A DNA stretch of 7,110 nucleotides from JAJPJQ01 sp036522615 (GCA_036522615.1 DATDFN010000380.1:1-7110), one strand, 5' to 3'; shown: positions 1 to 6,606, counted from the stretch's first letter. Numbers and translations: made by a program. The notes: generated by a model not told the origin, from the sequence alone.

Positions 1-1118
1 GCCTCGTCGATCGCCTGCTCGACCGCCCATTCCGCGGAAGGATTGCCGAAGCCGCGGAACGCGCCGGTAGGAATCTTGTTCGTGTAGACGAGATAGGCCT
101 GCGTCTTGACGTCGGAGTACTTATAGCAGGTGTCGTGGCGCAGCGCGGCGACGCCGGTGATCGCCGGCGCCTTGGCCGAATACGCGCCGTTGTCCGCGAC
201 GACGCGCGTCTGCTTGGCGCGGATGCGGCCGTCTTTCTTGAAGCCCATCTTCACGTAAATCTTCATGAATACCCGCGGGCGGCTGCCGGCGAGGAATTCT
301 TCCTCACGCGTGTTCACGAGCTTCACCGGCTTGCCCGCCTTGCGCGAGAGGATTGCCCCAACGATCGCGTTATTGTCGTCGCACGATTTCCCGCCGAAGC
401 CGCCGCCGACCGCGCTCTGGATGATGCGCACGTCGGTTTCGCGCACGCCGAGCGCCGCGGCGATGCGGTAGCGCGCGTTGAAGAGCGTCTGGGTGTTCAT
501 GTAGATCGTGTACTTGCCGGACGGCGAGTAGTCGGCGACGCTGCCGATCGTCTCGATCGCGCAGTGCCACTGCGGCGCGCTCTGAAAAGTATCCTCGACG
601 ATGACGTCGGACTCGGCGAACGCCTTCTCGACGTTGCCGCGCTCGACGTCGATGACCATCGCGATGTTGCGCTCTTTTTCGTCGTGGACGAGCGGCGCTC
701 CGGGCTGCATCGCCGCCTCGGCGTCGAAGACGCCGGGCAGCTCTTCCCAGTCGATCTCGATGAGATCGAGCGCTTCTTCTGCGGTGTCGCGGTCGATCGC
801 GGCGACGGCGGCGACTTCCTCGCCGATGTAGCGCACCTTGCCGACCGAGAGGGGATACTGGTCGGCGAAAAATGCCCCCCAAGGCTTTTTGATCGTGTCC
901 TCGGCGGTCACGACGCAGCGCACGCCGCGAAGCTTTTCCGCCTTGCTCGTGTCGATGCTGCGGATGCGCGCGTGCGCGAACGGGCTGCGCAGGATTTTGC
1001 CGTAGAGCATCCGCGGCAGCACGATGTCCGCGATGTAGCGCGACTCGCCGGTCGCTTTCTCGTAGCCTTCGACGCGCTGCACGCGCCGGCCGACGACGGA
1101 AAAACTTTGCTTCGCCAT
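1..1118 (-). CDS. Xanthine dehydrogenase-family molybdopterin-binding large subunit (3' part outside window)
   Basis: This is the catalytic subunit of a molybdenum hydroxylase or reductase of the xanthine dehydrogenase/4-hydroxybenzoyl-CoA reductase family. It binds the molybdopterin cofactor and would receive or donate electrons through the small iron-sulfur subunit encoded just upstream. The reading frame starts at an ATG (MAKQSFSVVGRRVQR) and stays open for 372 codons to the window edge, about half of the usual 750-800 residues. An a/b-hammerhead domain covers roughly residues 20-130, and the molybdopterin-binding region follows. Residues 238-244 read GGGFGGK and residues 352-360 read GAFRGFGNP, both typical cofactor-contact motifs. 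The second loop is not the AYxCSFR of true CO dehydrogenase, so a CoxL assignment is unlikely. The C-terminal domain with the catalytic Glu is not visible. The start lies 1 nt after the small-subunit stop with no clear ribosome site, so translational coupling is likely. The substrate is unknown. Confidence 0.93.
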   Translation of the reverse strand, partial: MAKQSFSVVGRRVQRVEGYEKATGESRYIADIVLPRMLYGKILRSPFAHARIRSIDTSKAEKLRGVRCVVTAEDTIKKPWGAFFADQYPLSVGKVRYIGEEVAAVAAIDRDTAEEALDLIEIDWEELPGVFDAEAAMQPGAPLVHDEKERNIAMVIDVERGNVEKAFAESDVIVEDTFQSAPQWHCAIETIGSVADYSPSGKYTIYMNTQTLFNARYRIAAALGVRETDVRIIQSAVGGGFGGKSCDDNNAIVGAILSRKAGKPVKLVNTREEEFLAGSRPRVFMKIYVKMGFKKDGRIRAKQTRVVADNGAYSAKAPAITGVAALRHDTCYKYSDVKTQAYLVYTNKIPTGAFRGFGNPSAEWAVEQAIDE

Positions 1119-1119
1119 G

Positions 1120-1668
1120 TTACGTTTTCGAAACCGGTTTGTAGACGCCGAGACTCTGGATCTTCGCTTCGTGTACGGGCTTTCGACCAGGCTGAGCCGC
1201 TGTGACTTTGCCGTGCATGACGGCCAGAATCGATTCCATTATCTTATAATAGCCCGTGCAGCGGCAGAGGTTGCCCGCCATCCATTCCTTGATTTCGTCT
1301 TCGCTCGGATTGGGATTGCTGTCGAGCAGCGCCTTGGCGGCGATGATCTGACCGGGGGTGCAGATGCCGCATTGGAGGCCGCCGTATTCGACGAACGCCT
1401 GCTGCAGCGGATGCAGCGCGCCGTCTTTGGCCAGCCCTTCGATCGTTTCGACCTGCTTGCCGTCGCAGGCGACCGCGAGCGTCAAGCACGAGCTCACGAG
1501 CCTGCCGTCCACCGTCACGCTGCACGCGCCGCAGACGCCGATGCTGCAGCCTTCCTTGGTGCCGGTGAGGCCGATGTCTTCGCGGATCGCGTGCAGCAGA
1601 AGGCGGTTCGGCTCGATCTCGATATCGCAGCTCTCGCCGTTGACGATCAATGTGACGGGGCGCTTCAT
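1120..1668 (-). CDS. (2Fe-2S)-binding small subunit of a molybdenum hydroxylase/reductase
   Basis: This is the electron-transfer subunit of the molybdenum enzyme, carrying two [2Fe-2S] clusters. The 182 residues form the plant-ferredoxin-like domain followed by the four-helix [2Fe-2S] domain. The first cluster ligands are C41, C46, C49 and C61 (CSIGVCGAC, then C 12 residues on). The second set is C100 and C103 (CGIC) plus C135 and C137 (CRC), so both sets are complete. The length matches small subunits such as HcrC, CoxS and NdhS, with about 20 extra residues at the C terminus. The ATG overlaps the stop of the UbiD-like gene by one base (TAATG) and lacks a good Shine-Dalgarno, which supports coupled translation and fixes the start; a longer frame upstream of it only runs antisense-like inside the UbiD-like gene. 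The order small subunit then large subunit is common in these operons, but no FAD subunit precedes it. Family assignment is secure; the exact enzyme is not. Confidence 0.96.
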   Translation of the reverse strand: MKRPVTLIVNGESCDIEIEPNRLLLHAIREDIGLTGTKEGCSIGVCGACSVTVDGRLVSSCLTLAVACDGKQVETIEGLAKDGALHPLQQAFVEYGGLQCGICTPGQIIAAKALLDSNPNPSEDEIKEWMAGNLCRCTGYYKIMESILAVMHGKVTAAQPGRKPVHEAKIQSLGVYKPVSKT

Positions 1669-3323
1669 TATTCGGATCTGCCGGAGTGCGTCTTGCCCCA
1701 TTTCGCGCGCATCGAGCCCAGCGTCTCGCCTTCGCCGACCGGGACGCGCGTCTCGCGAAGCTTCTCGCCCACCTTGTCGGTGTCGCCGGCGGCGGCGAGG
1801 CGCGCCTCCTCGTCGAGCGCGTCGGGCCAGAGCCCGAGAAAATAACCGTGCCACGGCTCCTGCGGCTCGAGCTGCGGCAGCCCGAGCTCCTCCCAGATCG
1901 CCCGCGCGTTCTCCATGTATTCCTTCTTCGGCAGCGAGAGCGGCGGGTAGTCGGCCTTGCGCGTCGCGTCGATGAGCAGCGACGATTCCATGTTGTCGTA
2001 GCGGCTCGACGGATGCTTGGCGACCATGCCGATCGGCGTCGCCCCGAAGGGACGGTCCTTGACGACTTTGATGTCCTTGTGCGGCTGCGAGCGGTGCGTG
2101 ATCGCCCAGGTGACGGCCACCGGATCGTTCGGGTTGATGTCCTCGTCGACCGCGATGACGAGCTTGCCGACGCGGTCGCCGTAGGCGAGCAGCGCGTCCA
2201 TCGCGTTCCACGGATCCTGGTCGTCGCGCTTTTTCATCCGGAGCACGACGTAAGGACGGAGATTCACCAGCGGCTCCATGAGGGAGACTTCGAGTACGCT
2301 GTCGAAGCCCTTGTTCCTCATGTAGCGGAGAACCAGCGTCGCCATACCCATCGCCTTAATCTTCGAGCTTTCGCTCGGCGTCACCTGGCTGATGATGGAG
2401 ACCCAGATCGGATTCTTTCGGTGCATGACGCCGGTCAATTCAAAGACGTTGCTCAGCGTGCGCGGATCGACGTAGCCCATCGACTCGCCGAAGGGACCTT
2501 CCTCTTCGAGATACTTCGTCGGGATGATGCCTTCGAGCACGATCTCAGCCGTCGCCGGTACTTCGAGGTCGACGGTCTTGCATTTGACGAGCTGGATGGG
2601 GGCGCCGATAAGGCCGCCCGCGAGCGCGAGCTCGTCCATCTCCGGCGGGACTTTTTGCGTCGCGGCGAACGAGACGGCGGGAACGGTGCCGACGGCGACC
2701 GCGACTTCAAGCGGGATGCCGCGCTGGCGGCATTTCTCCCAGTGCCGCGAGAGGTCCTGCGGCGTGCCCGACATGAGGCCGCTCCAGTCCGCGCCCTTGA
2801 TGAGGCCCCGGTAGTTGCCGACGTTGCGCTTTTTCGTCTCGGGATCTTTCGTAATCCAGTGGCCCGCGGTGATGTACGGGCCGTTGTCGAAGCCCGGCGT
2901 CGAGATCGGAATTGGAAACTCGTGGAAGCCGCCTTTGCTTAGAAGCTCGGCGCCGGAGTGAACCTCTTCCATGACCGGACCGTAGCCCACGATCTCCGGC
3001 GCGATCGGATGGTCCATCGCGTAGAGCCAGCGGTCGGCGACTTCATCGGGGCCGCACTTGAGGCCCATGCAATAAATTTCCGCCGACGCCGCGAGTCCGC
3101 CGACGAGCACCGGGCTTCCATACTTGTGTCCCTTGGAGTCGACGACATTCTCGAACAGGAACGCTTTGCGCTGATCTTCCTTCAGCCCGCGAAATTGCCA
3201 GCGCACGAGCGGATGCAGCTCGGTATCTTTGTTGATCGCGCGGCGGATGCGCACGAGCTTGCCCGCGGCTTCGAGCGCCGCGATCGATTCGCGAAGATCG
3301 TGATGCGGAGGAGCAAAATTCAT
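1668..3323 (-). CDS. UbiD-family prenylated-FMN-dependent decarboxylase
   Basis: UbiD-family enzymes add or remove CO2 on aromatic, heteroaromatic or unsaturated acids using prenylated FMN, which a UbiX partner makes; no ubiX is in this window. The 551 residues align along their length with the family. R172 sits in NVGNYR, and E275 and E280 sit in EGPFGE, matching the Glu-Arg-Glu catalytic set of Fdc1 (E277, R173, E282). N167 and E231 (in DELALAGGL) match metal ligands N168 and E233. The third ligand, a His in a Pro-Gln-His stretch of Fdc1, appears here as D190 (PQD). The C-terminal tail is longer than in the roughly 490-residue E. coli UbiD. The triplet just before the ATG is an in-frame TAA, so the start cannot be further upstream, though no Shine-Dalgarno is evident. 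It leads an operon with molybdenum enzyme subunits, so catabolism of an aromatic acid fits better than ubiquinone synthesis. I infer this; the substrate is unknown. Confidence 0.93.
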   Translation of the reverse strand: MNFAPPHHDLRESIAALEAAGKLVRIRRAINKDTELHPLVRWQFRGLKEDQRKAFLFENVVDSKGHKYGSPVLVGGLAASAEIYCMGLKCGPDEVADRWLYAMDHPIAPEIVGYGPVMEEVHSGAELLSKGGFHEFPIPISTPGFDNGPYITAGHWITKDPETKKRNVGNYRGLIKGADWSGLMSGTPQDLSRHWEKCRQRGIPLEVAVAVGTVPAVSFAATQKVPPEMDELALAGGLIGAPIQLVKCKTVDLEVPATAEIVLEGIIPTKYLEEEGPFGESMGYVDPRTLSNVFELTGVMHRKNPIWVSIISQVTPSESSKIKAMGMATLVLRYMRNKGFDSVLEVSLMEPLVNLRPYVVLRMKKRDDQDPWNAMDALLAYGDRVGKLVIAVDEDINPNDPVAVTWAITHRSQPHKDIKVVKDRPFGATPIGMVAKHPSSRYDNMESSLLIDATRKADYPPLSLPKKEYMENARAIWEELGLPQLEPQEPWHGYFLGLWPDALDEEARLAAAGDTDKVGEKLRETRVPVGEGETLGSMRAKWGKTHSGRSE

Positions 3324-3328
3324 TTAGG

Positions 3329-3352
3329 TTTTTTGTCTATGCTTTTTTGTCT
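3329..3352. repeat. Two direct copies of TTTTTTGTCT, 14-bp period
   Basis: Identical 10-bp units lie at 3329-3338 and 3343-3352, separated by 4 bp. On the minus strand they read AGACAAAAAA and fall within about 30 bp upstream of the UbiD-like start codon. In a GC-rich region such a pair of A/T tracts stands out. It could be a slippage duplication, a regulator site, or an A-rich leader helping translation initiation in the absence of a Shine-Dalgarno. Confidence 0.7.
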
Positions 3353-3368
3353 TTTTGCGCAAGTGCGA

Positions 3369-3378
3369 GAAAGCTTTC
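3369..3378. promoter_or_regulatory. Perfect 10-bp palindrome, possible operator
   Basis: GAAAGCTTTC is a perfect inverted repeat located in the middle of the divergent region, between the cysS promoter and the UbiD-like start. Its position suits a regulator binding site, but it is short and no regulator gene is in the window, so the role is speculative. Confidence 0.25.
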
Positions 3379-3400
3379 ACGGCCGAAAACCGCGGTCAAT

Positions 3401-3430
3401 TTGCAAAGAGGACCCCAAATTCCGTACAAT
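3401..3430 (+). promoter_or_regulatory. Candidate sigma70 promoter for cysS
   Basis: TTGCAA (3401-3406) and TACAAT (3425-3430) are separated by 18 nt. The -10 box matches five of six consensus bases and the -35 matches four. It points toward cysS. A start about 7 nt beyond the -10 box would leave a leader of only about 9 nt and would exclude the GAGGA ribosome-site candidate at 3431-3435, so the true start point may differ. Confidence 0.5.
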
Positions 3431-3445
3431 GAGGACGGATAGTCT

Positions 3446-4861
3446 ATGAGCCTGCACGTGTTTAACACCCTTTCAGGGAAGAAGGATACGTTTGCGCCTC
3501 TGAAGGAAGGCGAGGCCCGGATCTACGTCTGCGGCGTCACGGTTTACGATTCGTCCCATATCGGGCACGCGCGCTCCCTCCTGACATTCGATGTCGCCTA
3601 TCGTTACCTGGTGTTCCTCGGCTACCGCGTCTTCTTTGTGCGCAACTTTACCGACGTGGACGACAAGATCATCCAGCGCGCGCGCGACGAGAATTCGACC
3701 GCCGAGGCGGTCGCGGGGAAATATATCAAGGAATTCCAGGACGACAGCCGCGCGCTGGGTCTTCTGCCGCCGACGCACGAGCCGAAGGCGACCGAGCATA
3801 TCGCCGAGATCGTCGCGCTGATCCGCCGTCTGGAAGAAAAGGGCGCCGCCTATCGCGTCGACGGCGACGTCTACTTTTCGGTCGAGCGCTTTCCCGGCTA
3901 CGGCAAGCTTTCGCGAAAGAATATCGACGAGCTCGAAGCGGGCGCGCGCGTCGAAGTCGACGAGCGGAAAAAGGCGCCGATGGATTTCGCTTTGTGGAAG
4001 GCGAGCAAGCCCGGCGAGCCTGTCTGGGACAGCCCATGGGGGAAGGGGAGGCCCGGCTGGCACATCGAGTGCTCGGCGATGAGCACGAAATATCTCGGGC
4101 AGCCGTTCGACATTCACGGCGGCGGGCGCGATCTCATTTTCCCGCATCACGAGAACGAAATCGCGCAATCGGAAGCCGCGTACGATCTCCCGCTAGCGCG
4201 CATGTGGATGCACAACGGTTTTCTCAATATCAACCACGAAAAGATGTCGAAGTCGCTCGGCAACATTCTATCGGTGCGCGACATTCTCGCGCGCCACGAG
4301 CCGGCGGCGCTGCGCCACTACATGCTGTCGAGCCACTACCGCAGCCCCATGGATTTCTCCGAGCAGGGGCTCGAAGAGGCGGAGAAGGCTATCGAGCGCG
4401 TTATCGAGACGATCGCCCGCTTCGAAGAGACGGCGCCCGGGAAATCGTCGACGCCGGCCGACCCCGCGCTGCTCGACGACTTCCGCAAGGAGATGGACGA
4501 CGACTTTAATACGCCGCGCGCGCTCGCCCTCATCTTCGACGAAGTGCGCGCGCTCAATCGTCTGATGGACGAGGGCCGCGCTGCGGAGCTCGCGCCGCGC
4601 GTGGCGGCGCTCAAGCAAGCGGCGTCGGCGCTCGGGCTCTTGCAGGAAGCGCCGGCGGCGTTTCTCGCGCGGAAGAAGGAGCGCTGGCTCAAGGCGAAGA
4701 AAACGATTTCACGGAAGGAAATCGAAGAGTGGATCGAGCGGCGCAACCAGGCGCGCGTGAAGAAAGACTGGAGCGAAGCCGACCGCATCCGCGCCGAGCT
4801 TTTCGCGAAAGGCATTGTGCTGGAGGACAGTTCGGGAGGGACGATATGGAAAGTGAAATAG
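3446..4861 (+). CDS. cysS: Cysteinyl-tRNA synthetase
   Basis: This cytoplasmic class I aminoacyl-tRNA synthetase activates cysteine with ATP and loads it on tRNA-Cys. The 471 residues match the usual bacterial length of about 460-470. The Rossmann catalytic domain shows the HIGH signature at 38-41 and KMSKS at 266-270. The zinc site that recognises cysteine is complete: C29 (IYVCGVTVYD), C209 (WHIECSAMS), H234 and E238 (FPHHENE), at nearly the same numbers as in the E. coli enzyme. The DALR-type helical domain and the C-terminal anticodon-binding region follow, ending in GGTIWKVK. The ATG is preceded by GAGGA at 10 nt. An earlier ATG at 3429 opens only a six-codon frame. The gene is intact, and its last 16 nt overlap the next gene, suggesting co-translation. 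It is an essential housekeeping gene and its function here is not in doubt. Confidence 0.98.
   Translation: MSLHVFNTLSGKKDTFAPLKEGEARIYVCGVTVYDSSHIGHARSLLTFDVAYRYLVFLGYRVFFVRNFTDVDDKIIQRARDENSTAEAVAGKYIKEFQDDSRALGLLPPTHEPKATEHIAEIVALIRRLEEKGAAYRVDGDVYFSVERFPGYGKLSRKNIDELEAGARVEVDERKKAPMDFALWKASKPGEPVWDSPWGKGRPGWHIECSAMSTKYLGQPFDIHGGGRDLIFPHHENEIAQSEAAYDLPLARMWMHNGFLNINHEKMSKSLGNILSVRDILARHEPAALRHYMLSSHYRSPMDFSEQGLEEAEKAIERVIETIARFEETAPGKSSTPADPALLDDFRKEMDDDFNTPRALALIFDEVRALNRLMDEGRAAELAPRVAALKQAASALGLLQEAPAAFLARKKERWLKAKKTISRKEIEEWIERRNQARVKKDWSEADRIRAELFAKGIVLEDSSGGTIWKVK
4834..4840 (+). promoter_or_regulatory. Strong ribosome binding site of the LysM gene, inside cysS
   Basis: GGGAGGG lies 5 nt before an ATG within the last codons of cysS. 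It decides the start of the next gene, because the other in-frame starts further upstream lie deep in cysS, and only this start puts a signal peptide at the N terminus of the product. Confidence 0.8.
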
Positions 4862-6588
4862 GGGTTCCGCGCCGCGCCGCGGCGTTGGTTTTGGCCGCGG
4901 CGACCGCCGCTTGGCCGATACACGCCATGGCGCAGGAAAAAGGTGTCGCGCAGGAGGCGCCGGCGCAGCTCGAGATGCGCCGGTCCGTCAAAACGCGCGA
5001 ATATCAGGGGCAAAATGTTGCGGGCGAGGAGCGCGTCGTCAAGACGCGCGACACGCTGTGGCGTATTCTCGTCGTCGAGAAGGGGCTCTCGGACAAGCGC
5101 TTCGCCCGCTACGTCTTTCTCGTAACGCAGCTCAATCCGAATCTGAAGAAAGCCGACGTGCTGCAAGTCGGCGACACGCTTTTCATCCCGATCCAGCCCG
5201 ACGAAGTGCTGGGGCTGAAATCGTTGCCGGGCGCGGGTCCTGCGCCCGCGCCTGCGATCGCCGCCGATAAAGGCGCAACCATCGTGTACGAAGTCAAAAG
5301 CGGCGATCAGTTGTTCAAAGTCCTGCGCGATAAGGCCGGCATTCCGCAGGCGGAGATCAAGAGCGCGATCGAGCGCGCCAAGGCGCTCAACCCGCAGAAG
5401 AAGAATTGGGACACGCTTCTCGTCGGCGAGACACTGCGGCTGCCCGCCCGGGGATCCGTCGCGATGCCCGTCGAGCAGGCGGTCGCCATGCCCGCCGACA
5501 TGCGGCCCGTCGGCGTCGACTACGGGCGAAAAATCAGCGCGCAGGAAAATCTCGAGGTTCTACAATCGGTCATGAGCGCCCTCGGGAGGCAGACGCAGCT
5601 CGACGGCGAAGAGGTGGTGAAGCTCAAGGAGGGCACGGTCCACATCGACAGGAAAACTTATCCGATCGTACAGTCGGCCGGCGGCCAGCGCGCGATGCTG
5701 GATATGCAGAGCAAAATCACCGCGGCCCTCCGGGCGAAGATGGAAGCGGACGCGCCGGGCCTGCCGGTCGTTTCGGTGAAGAAAGGCGCGTCGCTGCACG
5801 AGACCGTCGCGAGCCTGCTCGCGCGTCTCGGATTCCAGAGCCTGCCGTCCAATCAGCCCGTCGTGATCCAGGACAGCGGCGTCGCCGTGCAAGTCAAAGG
5901 CGAATGGATGGTGACCGCGCCGGACGATGGGGGAGCCATGGCGCAGGTGATGGTGGTGAGCCTCACCGATGCGCCGAGCCAGACGCCCGATTACCTGAAA
6001 GACTATCTCTCGATGAAAGGCATGAGCCTGAAGGAAATTCTGCTGCCTCGCGCCAATCCGCCGGCCTCCGCCGCGGCGCCGCCGGATGTGGACCCGAACA
6101 AAGCGTTTCGCGTCGAGAAGTGGCCGAACAGCGGCCCCGCGCTGGTGGACGCTCTGCTGGCGGATTACGGTATCGCGACGACGAGCGGCGCCGCCGTTTC
6201 CGTTATGCTGCGCGACGGCATCCGAATGGATACCAAAGCCGACCGGATGTTCGAGTACAGCGGCAAGAAAGTCGCGCTCTCGTTCCGCACGCTCGGCGAA
6301 GACATGACGAAGCCGATGGAGCAGAACGACGGCATGCGCGTGATCGAGCTCGATCTAGCCAAGCTGCCTTCGCGCGAGCTCGTCGGCAGGCTCCTGAGCG
6401 CGCTCGGCGAATCGGCTCCTTATCGCGAGCAGCGTTTCCCCGCGAACGACCGGGCGAAAGAGAAGCTCACCCTCGCCGTGTCGGGCTATTACTTGCCCGA
6501 GCGCTCGCTCCTGATCACCGATCGCGACATTCCGAAAGATCTCGAGCGATTTTTCGCCGAGAAGGGCATGCGAGTCGTGAAATTCTAA
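4846..6588 (+). CDS. Secreted protein with two LysM-like domains and an unassigned repeated C-terminal region
   Basis: The 580-residue product begins with a Sec-type signal peptide (RR, a hydrophobic run at 11-25, probable cleavage after AMA at 27-29), so it is likely periplasmic or outer-envelope. Residues about 63-115 (RVVKTRDTLWRIL, then LQVGDTLFIP) and 147-200 (YEVKSGDQLFKVL, then LLVGETLRLP) have the start and end signatures of LysM domains with longer middles, a fold that usually binds peptidoglycan. A Pro/Ala linker (128-140) separates them. Residues 231-580 match no family I recognise. They contain four similar helices of the LLxxLG type and two similar KGM-containing ends, with a second Pro/Ala linker at 401-414. 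No transmembrane segment follows the signal. The gene overlaps cysS by 16 nt and uses a strong ribosome site, so it is probably co-transcribed with it. The small lipoprotein downstream may be a partner. Envelope function is inferred from domains only. Confidence 0.88.
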   Translation: MESEIGVPRRAAALVLAAATAAWPIHAMAQEKGVAQEAPAQLEMRRSVKTREYQGQNVAGEERVVKTRDTLWRILVVEKGLSDKRFARYVFLVTQLNPNLKKADVLQVGDTLFIPIQPDEVLGLKSLPGAGPAPAPAIAADKGATIVYEVKSGDQLFKVLRDKAGIPQAEIKSAIERAKALNPQKKNWDTLLVGETLRLPARGSVAMPVEQAVAMPADMRPVGVDYGRKISAQENLEVLQSVMSALGRQTQLDGEEVVKLKEGTVHIDRKTYPIVQSAGGQRAMLDMQSKITAALRAKMEADAPGLPVVSVKKGASLHETVASLLARLGFQSLPSNQPVVIQDSGVAVQVKGEWMVTAPDDGGAMAQVMVVSLTDAPSQTPDYLKDYLSMKGMSLKEILLPRANPPASAAAPPDVDPNKAFRVEKWPNSGPALVDALLADYGIATTSGAAVSVMLRDGIRMDTKADRMFEYSGKKVALSFRTLGEDMTKPMEQNDGMRVIELDLAKLPSRELVGRLLSALGESAPYREQRFPANDRAKEKLTLAVSGYYLPERSLLITDRDIPKDLERFFAEKGMRVVKF

Positions 6589-6606
6589 TGTAAGGCACGT
6601 GGAGGG

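Larger units (their letters stand above)
3324..3445. promoter_or_regulatory. Divergent intergenic control region between the decarboxylase operon and cysS
   Basis: The only non-coding stretch of any length in the window. It must hold the promoter of the minus-strand operon and that of cysS. Visible content is a direct repeat close to the UbiD-like start, perfect palindromes at 3355-3362 (TTGCGCAA), 3369-3378 (GAAAGCTTTC) and 3389-3396 (ACCGCGGT), and a right-facing promoter. I do not see a convincing -35/-10 pair for the minus-strand operon; the best pair (TTGCGC, 17 nt, TAGACA) is poor, which would fit activator-dependent expression but does not prove it. Confidence 0.6.

Noticed and set aside
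1126..1140. Overlapping palindromes TTTCGAAA and AAACCGGTTT at the end of the small-subunit gene
   Set aside because: They lie inside coding sequence 1 nt from the next gene; there is no stem-loop with a U-tract, and a terminator between the two subunits would make no sense.
135..1205. Open frame of 356 codons on the plus strand
   Set aside because: It is antisense to the large-subunit gene, whose minus-strand translation shows clear family motifs (GGGFGGK, GAFRGFGNP). The plus-strand product is an Arg/Ala/Asp-rich composition typical of an antisense shadow in GC-rich DNA.
1..1668. Aerobic CO dehydrogenase (coxS/coxL)
   Set aside because: The large-subunit loop reads AFRGFGN rather than AYxCSFR of form I CoxL, and the gene order lacks coxM between the subunits in the visible part; the gene partner is a decarboxylase.
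1669..2211. Longer N-terminal version of the (2Fe-2S) subunit
   Set aside because: The extra residues are Arg/Ala-rich, overlap the UbiD-like coding region in another frame, and do not belong to the family; the start at the TAATG junction gives the normal length.
1686..2942. Open frame of 418 codons on the plus strand opposite the UbiD-like gene
   Set aside because: The minus-strand product aligns with UbiD catalytic motifs along its whole length; the opposite frame is Arg/Asp/Val-rich without any recognisable domain.
1668..3323. Ubiquinone-biosynthesis UbiD
   Set aside because: The operon context with molybdenum-enzyme subunits, the 551-residue length and the altered metal-site residue fit a catabolic family member better.
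3429..3449. Six-codon leader frame (MRTDSL) ending in an ATGA overlap with cysS
   Set aside because: It has no ribosome site at a workable distance, lacks cysteine codons that would suggest attenuation, and overlaps the -10 box of the likely promoter, so it may not be transcribed.
4729..4845. Longer N-terminal version of the LysM protein
   Set aside because: The extra 39 codons lie inside cysS and would bury the signal peptide; a strong ribosome site precedes the ATG at 4846.
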